A stretch of DNA of 33,005 nucleotides from Clostridiales bacterium (lineage in GTDB: Bacteria > Bacillota > Clostridia > Christensenellales > Aristaeellaceae), in the NCBI GenBank assembly GCA_015056245.1, contig SVGQ01000024.1, positions 1 through 33,005 on the forward strand. The letters are read 5' to 3'. This document shows positions 24,350-31,598 of this stretch, piece after piece. The notes beneath the pieces were generated by a model. It worked only from the letters and a program-made list of their open reading frames with translations. It was not told the origin of the DNA and searched no databases. Position numbers and translations under genes: made by a program. Positions within the stretch are counted from its first letter, which is position 1, and each line of letters begins with the position of its first letter.

Positions 24350-24378
24350 ATTGTAGCAGAGTGCAAACGGTTTTTCAG
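24350..24378 (-). promoter_or_regulatory. Candidate promoter of the second ZTP riboswitch
   Basis: The -10 TACAAT (24350-24355) and the bases around it match copy 1. At the same 17-bp spacing the -35 is CTGAAA (24373-24378, 4/6) instead of TTGTCA. Transcription is possible but probably weaker. Confidence 0.5.
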
Positions 24379-24460
24379 GGGGCTGGGTCGTTACGTTTTT
24401 GACGGAGGTAAAACCGTTGCAGCGCCTGCGCAGTGCGCCGCTCCCGCCCTCCCCCACACC

Positions 24461-24489
24461 TTGACGTGCCCGGCTTTTCCATGCATAAT
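24461..24489 (+). promoter_or_regulatory. Promoter of the large secreted RsiV-like protein gene
   Basis: TTGACG (24461-24466, 5/6), a 17-bp spacer and CATAAT (24484-24489, 5/6) lie 85 bp upstream of the ATG at 24574. Apart from this and the riboswitch, 24199-24573 shows no gene. Confidence 0.68.
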
Positions 24490-24573
24490 AGCACCAGAAT
24501 GGCGCAGGCTCTGCCCCTGGGCCAACCGTTTTTCGCCCCAAAACCCAACACCATTTTACAGGGAGGCCACCAT

Positions 24574-26925
24574 ATGAAACACCCGTGCATCCGCTGGATC
24601 AGCCTGCTTCTGTGTACCTGTCTCATACTCACGGCGCTGCCCGCCGGGGCTTCGCCCATGGATGAGCAGTACCGGCAGCGGGTCTTTACCCGCTACGATG
24701 CTTCCTTTGAGGAAAGCAGCTACTACGAAAACCTGCTCAACAGCCGCGCCTACCTCTACGAGCAGTGGGCCGCCAATATGGAAGAGCTGCCCGCCGCCGC
24801 AGAGGCGCTCACCAAGCCCGCAGAGCTGATGCTGGACAAGAAGCTGGATGCGGAGGCCTACACCGAGTATCTGCTCCGGCTGATGGCCATGGTGGAGCGG
24901 GGCTTTACCGATACCATCGCCTCTCAGGCCTCCTACACCGCCACCCTCAGCGGCTGGGACGGTGTAAAGGGCACCACCACCATCGTGGGCAAGCTGCTGC
25001 CGGGCGGCAAGACCCTCTCCCGCATCAGCAAAGCACTGGATGGCTACGGCAACGCCTACGACATCTACGCCCTTGTGGATGAGGTGGTGGCCGACGAGCA
25101 GCAGCTGGCGCTGGTCTCGGTCTCCTCGGCGCTGTACCAGGAAAAATGCATGGTGCTGGAGGCCATCATCGCCCATACGGATGATAAGCTGCTCAAGGAG
25201 GCCGCCGAAGCGCTGCTTTCCAGCTACGATGCCCAGTTCGCCTGTCTGCTGGGTGAATACAAGCAGGATGCGCTGGGCATCGGCGTGGAGGTGGGCTCGC
25301 TGGTGACCGGGGCAGACGTATACAACGACATCCTGCCCGGCGTTGCCGGTATCTTTGCCGACAAGCTGCCCAAGCTGGCTGCCAAGGCATCCGCCAAGGT
25401 GCAGGCCCGGGTGGCCACACTGACGGCAGCCACCACCAAGGTGGCCGCCCTGATCGGCCCCGTTTACACCGGCCTGGTGGTGGGCACCGGCTTCAGCCAG
25501 CTGCTCTTTGGCGACCAGATGGAGTGCTACCGGGAGATGCAGGCCCAGGAGGCCATCTCCGATGCACTGAGCAAGGCCTTTATCGAAACCAACAACGCCT
25601 GCGCCGCCACCCAGGGCGATGCCCGCTACGAGAACACACGGGCCTATGTGGCCATCGGCGAGGCGCTCATCTACAGCCGTTTGCGCGGCGACTACTGCAA
25701 CATTCTGAGCCGGTATTCCTACGGCGATATCAAGCCCCTGCTGGAGCAGGTCTCCGCTGCAGGAGACGGCCCGGTGGAGCTTGATACCTTCAGCCTGAAC
25801 CTGAACGCCTTCCTCAGCGGCAGCGTAACGGATACCCAGAGCCAGCGGGTGGAGGAGCTGAAGCAGGCGCTGGAGTACTACTACTGGCTGGAAAAGAACA
25901 TGAGCGAATACTACTGGGTGCTGGCGGGCATCTTTCCCGAGAACCTGCCCCAGGTGATCGTTACCATGGAGCGGGAGTTCCAGCGCATGGGCCGGTTCTA
26001 CTCCGCTTTCTACCTGCCGAAGGTGGAGGTGGTGGGCAAGCCGGAGGTGACCCAGCGCATCAACAGCAACCGGGGCATCAGCACCATGCTGGCCGCCGAA
26101 CGGGAGAAGCAGGCCACCTATGCCTCCATCCCGGCGGAGTTCAACACCTACGCCTACCATACCTTCACCCTCAGGGATGTGGATTGCGTGGGCGATGCGC
26201 TCTGCCTCAGCTTCTCCGCCCACGGCTTTACCAACGGCGCGGTCTACTTTGATACCGAGAAGCACTCCTTCCTGTTCGACCTGCGCACCGGCATACCGCT
26301 GAGTCTGCAAAGCATGCTGGACCGGAACAACCCCAATGCCCGGGAGAGCCTGATCCGGATCATCGCCGATGCCATCGAGGAGCAGGAGGGCTGGGTGTGG
26401 ACCACCTTTGAGGAGGTGGCCACCGCCCTGGTGGACGACACCTTCTACCAGGACTACACCGACCTTTCCGACGTGCCGCTGCTGCTGGGGAACCAGCTGG
26501 TGCTCCAGTTCAACGTGGGCGACATTGCACCCTCCGCAGGCGGTGCGCCCCGCATCACCATCCCGCTGAGCAGCCTGAAGGGCATCCTGGATGAGCGCTT
26601 CATTCCCCGGGAGCTGCGCTACAGCGGTACCTGCTTTTTCTACCTGCCCGCTCTGGAGCAGATGCCCACCGGGCTCAAGCGCATCCACGGCACCGAGAGC
26701 CCGGAGGCCGTGCAGGCCGTGGGCGATGTGCAGCGCTTCCGCATCACCGAGAGCCGCTACCCGGAGGATTGGGCAGAGGAAGCGGGCGAAGTCTACAGCG
26801 CCATCGTGTTCTACGCCAACTACCTGACCAACGAGATGGTCTGGGTGCCCGAAAACAGCGGTGGCTCGTATACGCTGGAATACAACGGCAAGCAGGAGCA
26901 CCATATGGCGGAGCTGGCGGAGTAA
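24574..26925 (+). CDS. Large secreted protein with RsiV-like (DUF3298-type) C-terminal region
   Basis: The 783-aa protein has a signal peptide (RWISLLLCTCLILTALPAGA) and no later clear anchor. Residues 30-250 are mostly charged helices; a Gly/Ala-rich helical stretch lies near 290-310 (KVAALIGPVYTGLVVGTGFS). From about 525 to 675 the pattern resembles the DUF3298/RsiV fold: FTLRDVDCVGDALCLSF, SFLFDLRTGIPLSLQSML, then LLGNQLVLQFNVGDIAPSAG and RITIPLSSLKGIL. In B. subtilis that fold in RsiV binds lysozyme, but here there is no transmembrane anti-sigma segment and no sigma factor gene nearby, so no such role can be claimed. GGAGG is 7 nt upstream. The gene is richer in G+C than the two camelysin-like genes around it. 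Confidence 0.72.
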   Translation: MKHPCIRWISLLLCTCLILTALPAGASPMDEQYRQRVFTRYDASFEESSYYENLLNSRAYLYEQWAANMEELPAAAEALTKPAELMLDKKLDAEAYTEYLLRLMAMVERGFTDTIASQASYTATLSGWDGVKGTTTIVGKLLPGGKTLSRISKALDGYGNAYDIYALVDEVVADEQQLALVSVSSALYQEKCMVLEAIIAHTDDKLLKEAAEALLSSYDAQFACLLGEYKQDALGIGVEVGSLVTGADVYNDILPGVAGIFADKLPKLAAKASAKVQARVATLTAATTKVAALIGPVYTGLVVGTGFSQLLFGDQMECYREMQAQEAISDALSKAFIETNNACAATQGDARYENTRAYVAIGEALIYSRLRGDYCNILSRYSYGDIKPLLEQVSAAGDGPVELDTFSLNLNAFLSGSVTDTQSQRVEELKQALEYYYWLEKNMSEYYWVLAGIFPENLPQVIVTMEREFQRMGRFYSAFYLPKVEVVGKPEVTQRINSNRGISTMLAAEREKQATYASIPAEFNTYAYHTFTLRDVDCVGDALCLSFSAHGFTNGAVYFDTEKHSFLFDLRTGIPLSLQSMLDRNNPNARESLIRIIADAIEEQEGWVWTTFEEVATALVDDTFYQDYTDLSDVPLLLGNQLVLQFNVGDIAPSAGGAPRITIPLSSLKGILDERFIPRELRYSGTCFFYLPALEQMPTGLKRIHGTESPEAVQAVGDVQRFRITESRYPEDWAEEAGEVYSAIVFYANYLTNEMVWVPENSGGSYTLEYNGKQEHHMAELAE

Positions 26926-26944
26926 GGCAGCACAAAGCATGAGC

Positions 26945-26992
26945 AACGCGAGCCATCCGGCCCCGCGGCGGGGGCGGATGGCTCGCGTTTTA
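26945..26992 (+). terminator. Intrinsic terminator of the large secreted protein gene
   Basis: A perfect 15-bp stem (26945-26959 with 26975-26989) ends in TTTTAT, 19 bp after the stop codon. Confidence 0.88.
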
Positions 26993-27040
26993 TGCGCTTG
27001 GGCACTGTAGCCACTTTCAATCGTTCATACAAGCAATGCA

Positions 27041-27070
27041 TTGACATATCATGGTACATTGCGCTACAAT
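27041..27070 (+). promoter_or_regulatory. Promoter of the second camelysin/beta-helix gene
   Basis: A perfect TTGACA (27041-27046), an 18-bp spacer and TACAAT (27065-27070, 5/6) lie 50 bp upstream of the ATG. AAGGAAAGAAGG precedes the ATG at 27121. Confidence 0.75.
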
Positions 27071-27120
27071 ATGCTATACGCAACTCATCCCCACACCCTC
27101 AAGGAAAGAAGGCAACTCCA

Positions 27121-28794
27121 ATGAAAAACCTCAAATACTGGCGTACTGCACTGGCACTGGCCATGGTGGCCGTTATCATGCTGGCCATCACCGGCGGTAC
27201 CCTCGCCTGATTCACCGACGAAGTGACGAGCACCAGCAACGTGATCGAATCCGGTTCGCTGGATGTAGAAGTCTACTACGGCGATCCCGCTGATAAGAAT
27301 AGCATTACCACCGCAAGCGAGCTCTTCAGCGATGTGGCGCTGTGGGAGCCCGGTGCCGTTGCCTGGGAAAAGCTGACCGTTGCCAATGTTGGCACGCTGG
27401 CCTTCCGCTACGACATGCTCATGAATGCCACCAACGAGAACTACCTGGATGGCAACGGCCTCTCCACTGCGCTGAAGGTCGGTATCATAAAGGGCGACGT
27501 GGCCGACGGTGCTGCCCGCGCAGATGTGCTGGCTAAGGTAGACAGCTGGAGCACCTTTGCCGAATTCGCTGCCTCCGGCGCTATCCTGCCCAGCGATACC
27601 AGCGCCATCGAGAACATCCCTGCCGGGGCCGCAAACGAGAGCGAGAGCTTCGTTCTGGTGGTCTACTGGGAGCCCACCGCCAACGATAACGACTGGAACC
27701 CCAACAACGGCAAGCAGGTAAGCGATTTCGAGCTTACCGGCAGCAATTCTCTGCACATCGATCTGGGCGTTAAGGTGCTGGCCTCTCAGCTGACCGCCGA
27801 GGACGATGCCTTCGGCCCCGACTACGATGCAGATGCCTACATTGAAGCCGCCACCGCCGAAGAGCTGCAGGCCATTCTTGATGGCCCCGCTTCCGGCGTC
27901 ATCATTGCGCTCAAGCCCGGTGTGAATTACGGCACGGTGTACATGGGCCGCCCCACCAAGGACAACGACACCACCATGACCTGCGAGACTGATGGTTTCA
28001 CCACCACCGATGCCGAAGCGTTCAAGGCCCATTTAAGCGATGGCAAATACCACACTACCCCCAGATACACCACGAACCTGAAGGATGTAACGATCATCGG
28101 CGCTGAAGGCGCTACCATCGATGGGCTGCTCGTAAGCACCGGCCATTCTTATGGCGATGTTTACGACTACGTTCGCGATAAGGACTATGATGAGGGCAGC
28201 GCATACTACAGCACTCTGATCATGGACGACATCTCCTTCCTGAATGTGGATTTCACCGGCAAGGTGGACATCAACACCTCCGATGCCTCCACCGAGTACA
28301 GCAATGTGACATTTGACGGCTGCTCCTTCACCACCGGTGGTATTGCCTCTTCCAACGGCGCCTGCGTTCGTTACTACAACGAAGCAAACAACGGGCGCGT
28401 CAACAACATCACCGTAAAGAACTGCACCTTCACCAACTGCTACCAGGGCGTTTACGTACAGAATGTAAATGGTGTGACCGTTACCGGCTGCAGCTTCGAT
28501 ACCACCGGTCACAACGCCATCGCGCTTCAGTCCGGCAGCGATGCCGTGGATCTGAAGACTGTTGTGATCACCGGCAACAGCTTCAACAACATCAATGACC
28601 GCATCATTCGTTTCAACAACATCGGTTCTGATTCCAACATCACCATTCAGGGCAACGTAGCCACCAACTCCGGCGACGACGACGGGGAAGTGATCAAGGC
28701 CGGCTCCATCGCCTCCGGCATCACCACCTCCATCTCCGGTAACAATTGGGGCGAAGGCAAGATCGTTGTAAACGATGAGCTGAAGGATCAGTGA
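27121..28794 (+). pseudogene. Camelysin/TasA-type beta-helix protein interrupted by in-frame TGA
   Basis: Read straight through, this is a 557-codon gene paralogous to the one at 22568. It has a SipW-type signal peptide (WRTALALAMVAVIMLAIT, then GGTLA), codon 30 TGA (27208-27210), then FTDEVTSTSNVIESGSLDVE, a TasA-like domain, the linker IEAATAEELQAILDGP and a beta-helix with repeated short strands (NNITVKNCTFTNCYQGVYV, NGVTVTGCSFDTTGHNAI, TVVITGNSFNNIND). The stop falls exactly where this signal motif has an aromatic residue (GTLA-Y/W-FTD), one base from Trp TGG. Promoter, ribosome site, terminator and 528 downstream codons are intact, so the lesion is either recent or bypassed. Other genes here, including this one at 28792, use TGA as a real stop. 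GTG at 27223 could restart translation but without a signal peptide. Confidence 0.78.
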
Positions 28795-28816
28795 TCTCTG
28801 TATCGTTCCCACACAC

Positions 28817-28865
28817 AAGCCCACCGCATCCCCCGCTTTGACGGGGAATGCGGTGGGCTTTCTGT
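28817..28865 (+). terminator. Intrinsic terminator of the second camelysin/beta-helix gene
   Basis: A 13-bp outer stem AAGCCCACCGCAT/ATGCGGTGGGCTT (28817-28829 with 28848-28860), extended by CCCC/GGGG inside, is followed by TCTGTTGT. Confidence 0.82.
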
Positions 28866-28978
28866 TGTGCTGCTTTTTCCTTGTTCGGCGGGCGGCCTTA
28901 CTGCTGCTTTGTAAGCTACAAGCACAAAACCCGCCCCTTTCTGCAATACCAACCCCGGAAAGATGATCGTTATTGCAA

Positions 28979-29007
28979 TTGTCCCGTGCCCATGTGCGTG
29001 CTATACT
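28979..29007 (+). promoter_or_regulatory. Candidate promoter of the MFS transporter gene
   Basis: TTGTCC (28979-28984, 4/6), a 17-bp spacer and TATACT (29002-29007, 5/6) lie 77 bp upstream of the start. The remaining 28866-28978 shows nothing else recognisable. Confidence 0.55.
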
Positions 29008-29084
29008 GTGCGCAACGCTGTATACAGGGCCGCCACCGGCGGTACCCGCTTCCCGCAGAGCGCTCAACACGCAAAAGAAAGCTG

Positions 29085-30311
29085 ATGTTTATGGGTAAGA
29101 GATCGAACGAAAGCGTGGGCTCCATCCGCCTTCGGCTGTCTGTGGCAGAGATCCTGTACAATGCCTGCATCGCATCCGACGGTTACCGTACGGTATTTCT
29201 CCAGTCGCTGGGGGTGAGCGTGGGCCGCATCGGCATCATCTCTTCGCTGTCCACCATTGCCAACATCGTTGCGCCGCCGGTCTGGGGCGTTATCTCCGAC
29301 AGGATCCGTTCGCCCCGGCTGTGCTTCGCGCTCTGCCTGGGCCTTTCGGCGCTGCTGCTGGCGGCGGTGCCGTTCGCATCGCAGATCGGTGCGCCCCTGT
29401 ACATTCTGATGATCACCTGCCTGGCGATGGCCTCCCTGTTCACCGGCCCGGCCAACAACATGATCGAGCAATGGCTGGTGCGCATCGATAACAGCGGCAT
29501 CGGCATCTCCTATGGGTCTGTGCGCCTGTGGGCATCCCTTGGCTATGCGGTCATGGGCATCGCATATACCCGCATACTGGAAAAGCTGCCGGTCTCATCG
29601 GTCTACTTCTTCTATCTTGTGTTCGCTATCCCTGCCATCCTGCTGGCGCTGAGCCTGCCGGATCCCGGTACGGCTGCCGAGCGCAAAGCACCCAGGCTGC
29701 GCCTTCGGGAAATGCCCTTCCGGCGCATCTGCCATTACTGGATCGCTGTCTATTTGCTCTACACGCTGCTCAACACCGTTCCCCACAACTGGAAGATCAC
29801 CTATTTCGTCTATCTGCTCAACGACTACGGCTACAGCAGCATCTCCTTTGGCATCTTCATGTTCCTCTCCGCCTTATGTGAGGTTCCGGCGCTGATCATC
29901 AGCAAAAGGGTGATCGCCCGCTTCGGGCTGATGCGCACGATGTTTTTCTGCATCGCCGCCTCCGTTGCGGAAACGCTGTGCTATGCGTTGGGCAGCTCCA
30001 TCGTGTATGTGTATATCGGCCAGATCATCAAGGGCTTCTCGCTGGGGATGAGCATGGCCTGCTCGATCCAGCTGGTCTACCGGCTGGCCCACAAGGGGCT
30101 GGAGACCACCACCCAGGCATTGATCGGTTCGGTTTCCTCCATCGTGACCATCGTGGTGGCGGCATTTGGCGGCTTTGCGCTGGAGGCTATGGGGCTGCGC
30201 CCCTTCTTCGGGCTGATCTCCGTGCTGGAGGGGTTCGCAGGTCTGGTGCTGCTGGCCGGGCTGGCCGTTGGTACCCTCGGCCTGAAAAAACCGCTGCCCG
30301 AAGGAGTGTAG
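29085..30311 (+). CDS. MFS transporter
   Basis: The 408-aa protein has about twelve hydrophobic segments in two six-helix halves. The MFS cytoplasmic loop between helices 2 and 3 is visible as PPVWGVISDRIRSPRLC, and the related loop of the second half as KRVIARFGLMRT. SVRLWASLGYAVMGI and AEILYNACIASDGYRTVFLQ resemble the LacY-like MFS_1_like group. It exports or imports a small solute across the cytoplasmic membrane by a proton-coupled mechanism; the substrate cannot be read from sequence. The start is unsure: ATG at 29085 or 29091, both with only a weak GAAAG ahead. The gene is monocistronic, between the camelysin-like gene and the metal-type operon. Confidence 0.87.
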   Translation: MFMGKRSNESVGSIRLRLSVAEILYNACIASDGYRTVFLQSLGVSVGRIGIISSLSTIANIVAPPVWGVISDRIRSPRLCFALCLGLSALLLAAVPFASQIGAPLYILMITCLAMASLFTGPANNMIEQWLVRIDNSGIGISYGSVRLWASLGYAVMGIAYTRILEKLPVSSVYFFYLVFAIPAILLALSLPDPGTAAERKAPRLRLREMPFRRICHYWIAVYLLYTLLNTVPHNWKITYFVYLLNDYGYSSISFGIFMFLSALCEVPALIISKRVIARFGLMRTMFFCIAASVAETLCYALGSSIVYVYIGQIIKGFSLGMSMACSIQLVYRLAHKGLETTTQALIGSVSSIVTIVVAAFGGFALEAMGLRPFFGLISVLEGFAGLVLLAGLAVGTLGLKKPLPEGV

Positions 30312-30326
30312 CAGGCACCCAAAAGC

Positions 30327-30416
30327 GCACCGGGCTGTTTCTGCCGGTGCAGCGCTCCGCCTGCGGCAGAAGCTGGAAAGTGCATACGAAAACCCCCTCG
30401 CCCTTGCGGGCGAGGG
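30327..30416. other. Two hairpins after the MFS gene
   Basis: GCACCGG/CCGGTGC (30327-30333 with 30344-30350) and CCCTCGCCC/GGGCGAGGG (30395-30403 with 30408-30416, 4-nt loop) follow the MFS stop. Neither has a T-tract on the plus strand; the second has TTTT on the minus strand, where no gene is present. They may limit readthrough or mark a remnant. Confidence 0.4.
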
Positions 30417-30464
30417 TCAAGCATACTATGTCTATGTCGAAAGACATGCTCATTCCTTCACTCC

Positions 30465-30548
30465 TCAACATTCTCTTGACAGAGGTGCTATAATACCAGT
30501 AGGAATTTGACGATTCCTGCCAGCAGTTCTCCTGCCAGCAATCCAGCA
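30465..30548 (+). promoter_or_regulatory. Promoter and operator-like repeats of the metal-type ABC operon
   Basis: A perfect -10 TATAAT lies at 30489-30494. The best -35 at usable spacing is TCAACA (30465-30470, 18 bp, 4/6); the perfect TTGACA at 30476-30481 is only 7 bp away and cannot pair with it. An inverted repeat AGGAAT-6-ATTCCT (30501-30518) sits on the expected start site, and the direct repeat CCTGCCAGCA occurs at 30516-30525 and 30531-30540. These look like repressor sites. No classical Zur box was seen. Confidence 0.5.
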
Positions 30549-30564
30549 GAAAGGGGGAAGCAAT

Positions 30565-30885
30565 ATGACGAAACCAGCCTTTACCTATCGCGTGCAAAAT
30601 CGGCGTTTGATTTGTGCGTTGCTGGCAGTGATGTGTCTTTGCACGAGCGGACTTGTACATTCTCATAGTTGTCTGGAAGAATCCAGCACACCACATTTCC
30701 ATCGCTGTACAAATGACTGCTGCACGGTGTGCGCGTTCAGAAGCCTGATCATCTGTGCATTGCTGTTTGTTTCCAGCAGGGTTGCTGTTCGCTGCCTGAT
30801 TGGGTATCGTATTGAACGTCGAGGCGCATCCCCGGAAGCATCCGAGGAAAACCTAGTTCTGCTGAAAGTCAAGCTTTCAAATTGA
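30565..30885 (+). CDS. Small His/Cys-rich membrane-associated protein
   Basis: The 106-aa protein has a signal-like helix (about 15-31), then a short extracytoplasmic loop packed with metal ligands: HSHSC, PHFHRC and TNDCCTVC between residues 32 and 56. A second hydrophobic segment (RSLIICALLFVSSRVAV) and a charged C-terminus follow. No family is recognised with confidence. The clustered His and Cys and the downstream ABC system with its own His-rich loop suggest metal binding. It occupies the place of the His-rich first gene of the PA4063-PA4066 zinc locus. AGGGGG lies 7-8 nt before the ATG, and the ABC ATPase starts 49 bp after its stop. Confidence 0.68.
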   Translation: MTKPAFTYRVQNRRLICALLAVMCLCTSGLVHSHSCLEESSTPHFHRCTNDCCTVCAFRSLIICALLFVSSRVAVRCLIGYRIERRGASPEASEENLVLLKVKLSN

Positions 30886-30934
30886 TGCGGTCAGAGAAAT
30901 AACTGACCAAACAATTTGAAAGGATATGACAAGG

Positions 30935-31597
30935 ATGATTGAAATTAAAAATCTGGTAAAACAATTCCAGAATGAAACGGAGATTGAATATCGCGACATT
31001 ACATTTGAAACGGGTAAATCCTACATGCTGCTGGGCGCATCCGGCTGCGGCAAATCCACATTGCTGAACATGATTGCCGGCGTGCTCTCACCCACCCGGG
31101 GCGACATCCTCATTGACGGAGTGAACATGAGCGCCGCCTCCCAGAAAGTGAAAGATCGCTTCCGCATCGAGAAAATCGGCTACATTTTTCAGGATTTCAA
31201 GCTCATCAGCGATATGACTGTTGCGGACAATATCGGTATTCTTCGGCTGGAGGGCGTGGATATTTCCCGGATGGACAGCATGCTTCAAGCGCTGGATATC
31301 CAGGACAAAAAGAATGCCCGCATCAAGCATCTTTCCGGCGGACAGAAGCAGCGCGTCGCCATTGCCCGCGCACTGGTTAAAAAGCCCGACATCATCCTGG
31401 CTGATGAACCCACCGGCAACCTCAATTTCGCCATCGGCGAGCAGGTGATTCGCAAGCTGGTGGAAGTCTCCAAGGGGAAAACCCTCATTGCCGTCACCCA
31501 TGATGACCGGCTGGCGAAATACTTTGACGAAGTGATCGACATGAATGAAATGACCTCCGGGATGCATGATGCCCCCAATGCAAAGGAGGTTGAGTGA
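30935..31597 (+). CDS. ABC transporter ATP-binding protein (MacB/LolD-type)
   Basis: The 220-aa ATPase has all nucleotide-binding motifs: Walker A GASGCGKST (about 35-43), Q-loop FQDFKLIS, signature LSGGQKQRVAIARAL, Walker B IILADEPTGNLN and the switch His in AVTHDD. The short length and GNLN after Walker B are typical of the LolD/FtsE/MacB branch, which pairs with FtsX-like permeases that work mechanically instead of forming an uptake channel. The permease gene begins one base after its stop, so they are coupled. The ATG at 30935 is used because AAAGGA is 10 nt upstream; the ATG at 30926 nearly touches that site. Confidence 0.93.
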   Translation: MIEIKNLVKQFQNETEIEYRDITFETGKSYMLLGASGCGKSTLLNMIAGVLSPTRGDILIDGVNMSAASQKVKDRFRIEKIGYIFQDFKLISDMTVADNIGILRLEGVDISRMDSMLQALDIQDKKNARIKHLSGGQKQRVAIARALVKKPDIILADEPTGNLNFAIGEQVIRKLVEVSKGKTLIAVTHDDRLAKYFDEVIDMNEMTSGMHDAPNAKEVE

Positions 31598-31598
31598 G

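Noticed and set aside
24556-26946. 796-codon open frame opposite the large secreted protein
   Set aside because: The sense frame has a signal peptide, ribosome site, promoter and terminator; the antisense one has none.
27208-27240. Selenocysteine insertion at the in-frame TGA
   Set aside because: The position is normally aromatic, not redox-active, and only a weak 4-bp hairpin (TCAC/GTGA) follows instead of a convincing SECIS.
27208-28794. Genome-wide reassignment of TGA to Trp or Gly
   Set aside because: spoIIE, the ABC ATPase and this same gene end in TGA followed by sensible spacing to the next feature, and TGG is used for Trp throughout.
30476-30494. TTGACA followed by TATAAT as a promoter
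   Set aside because: Only 7 bp separate the boxes, far too close for sigma-A recognition; a weaker -35 further upstream was proposed instead.
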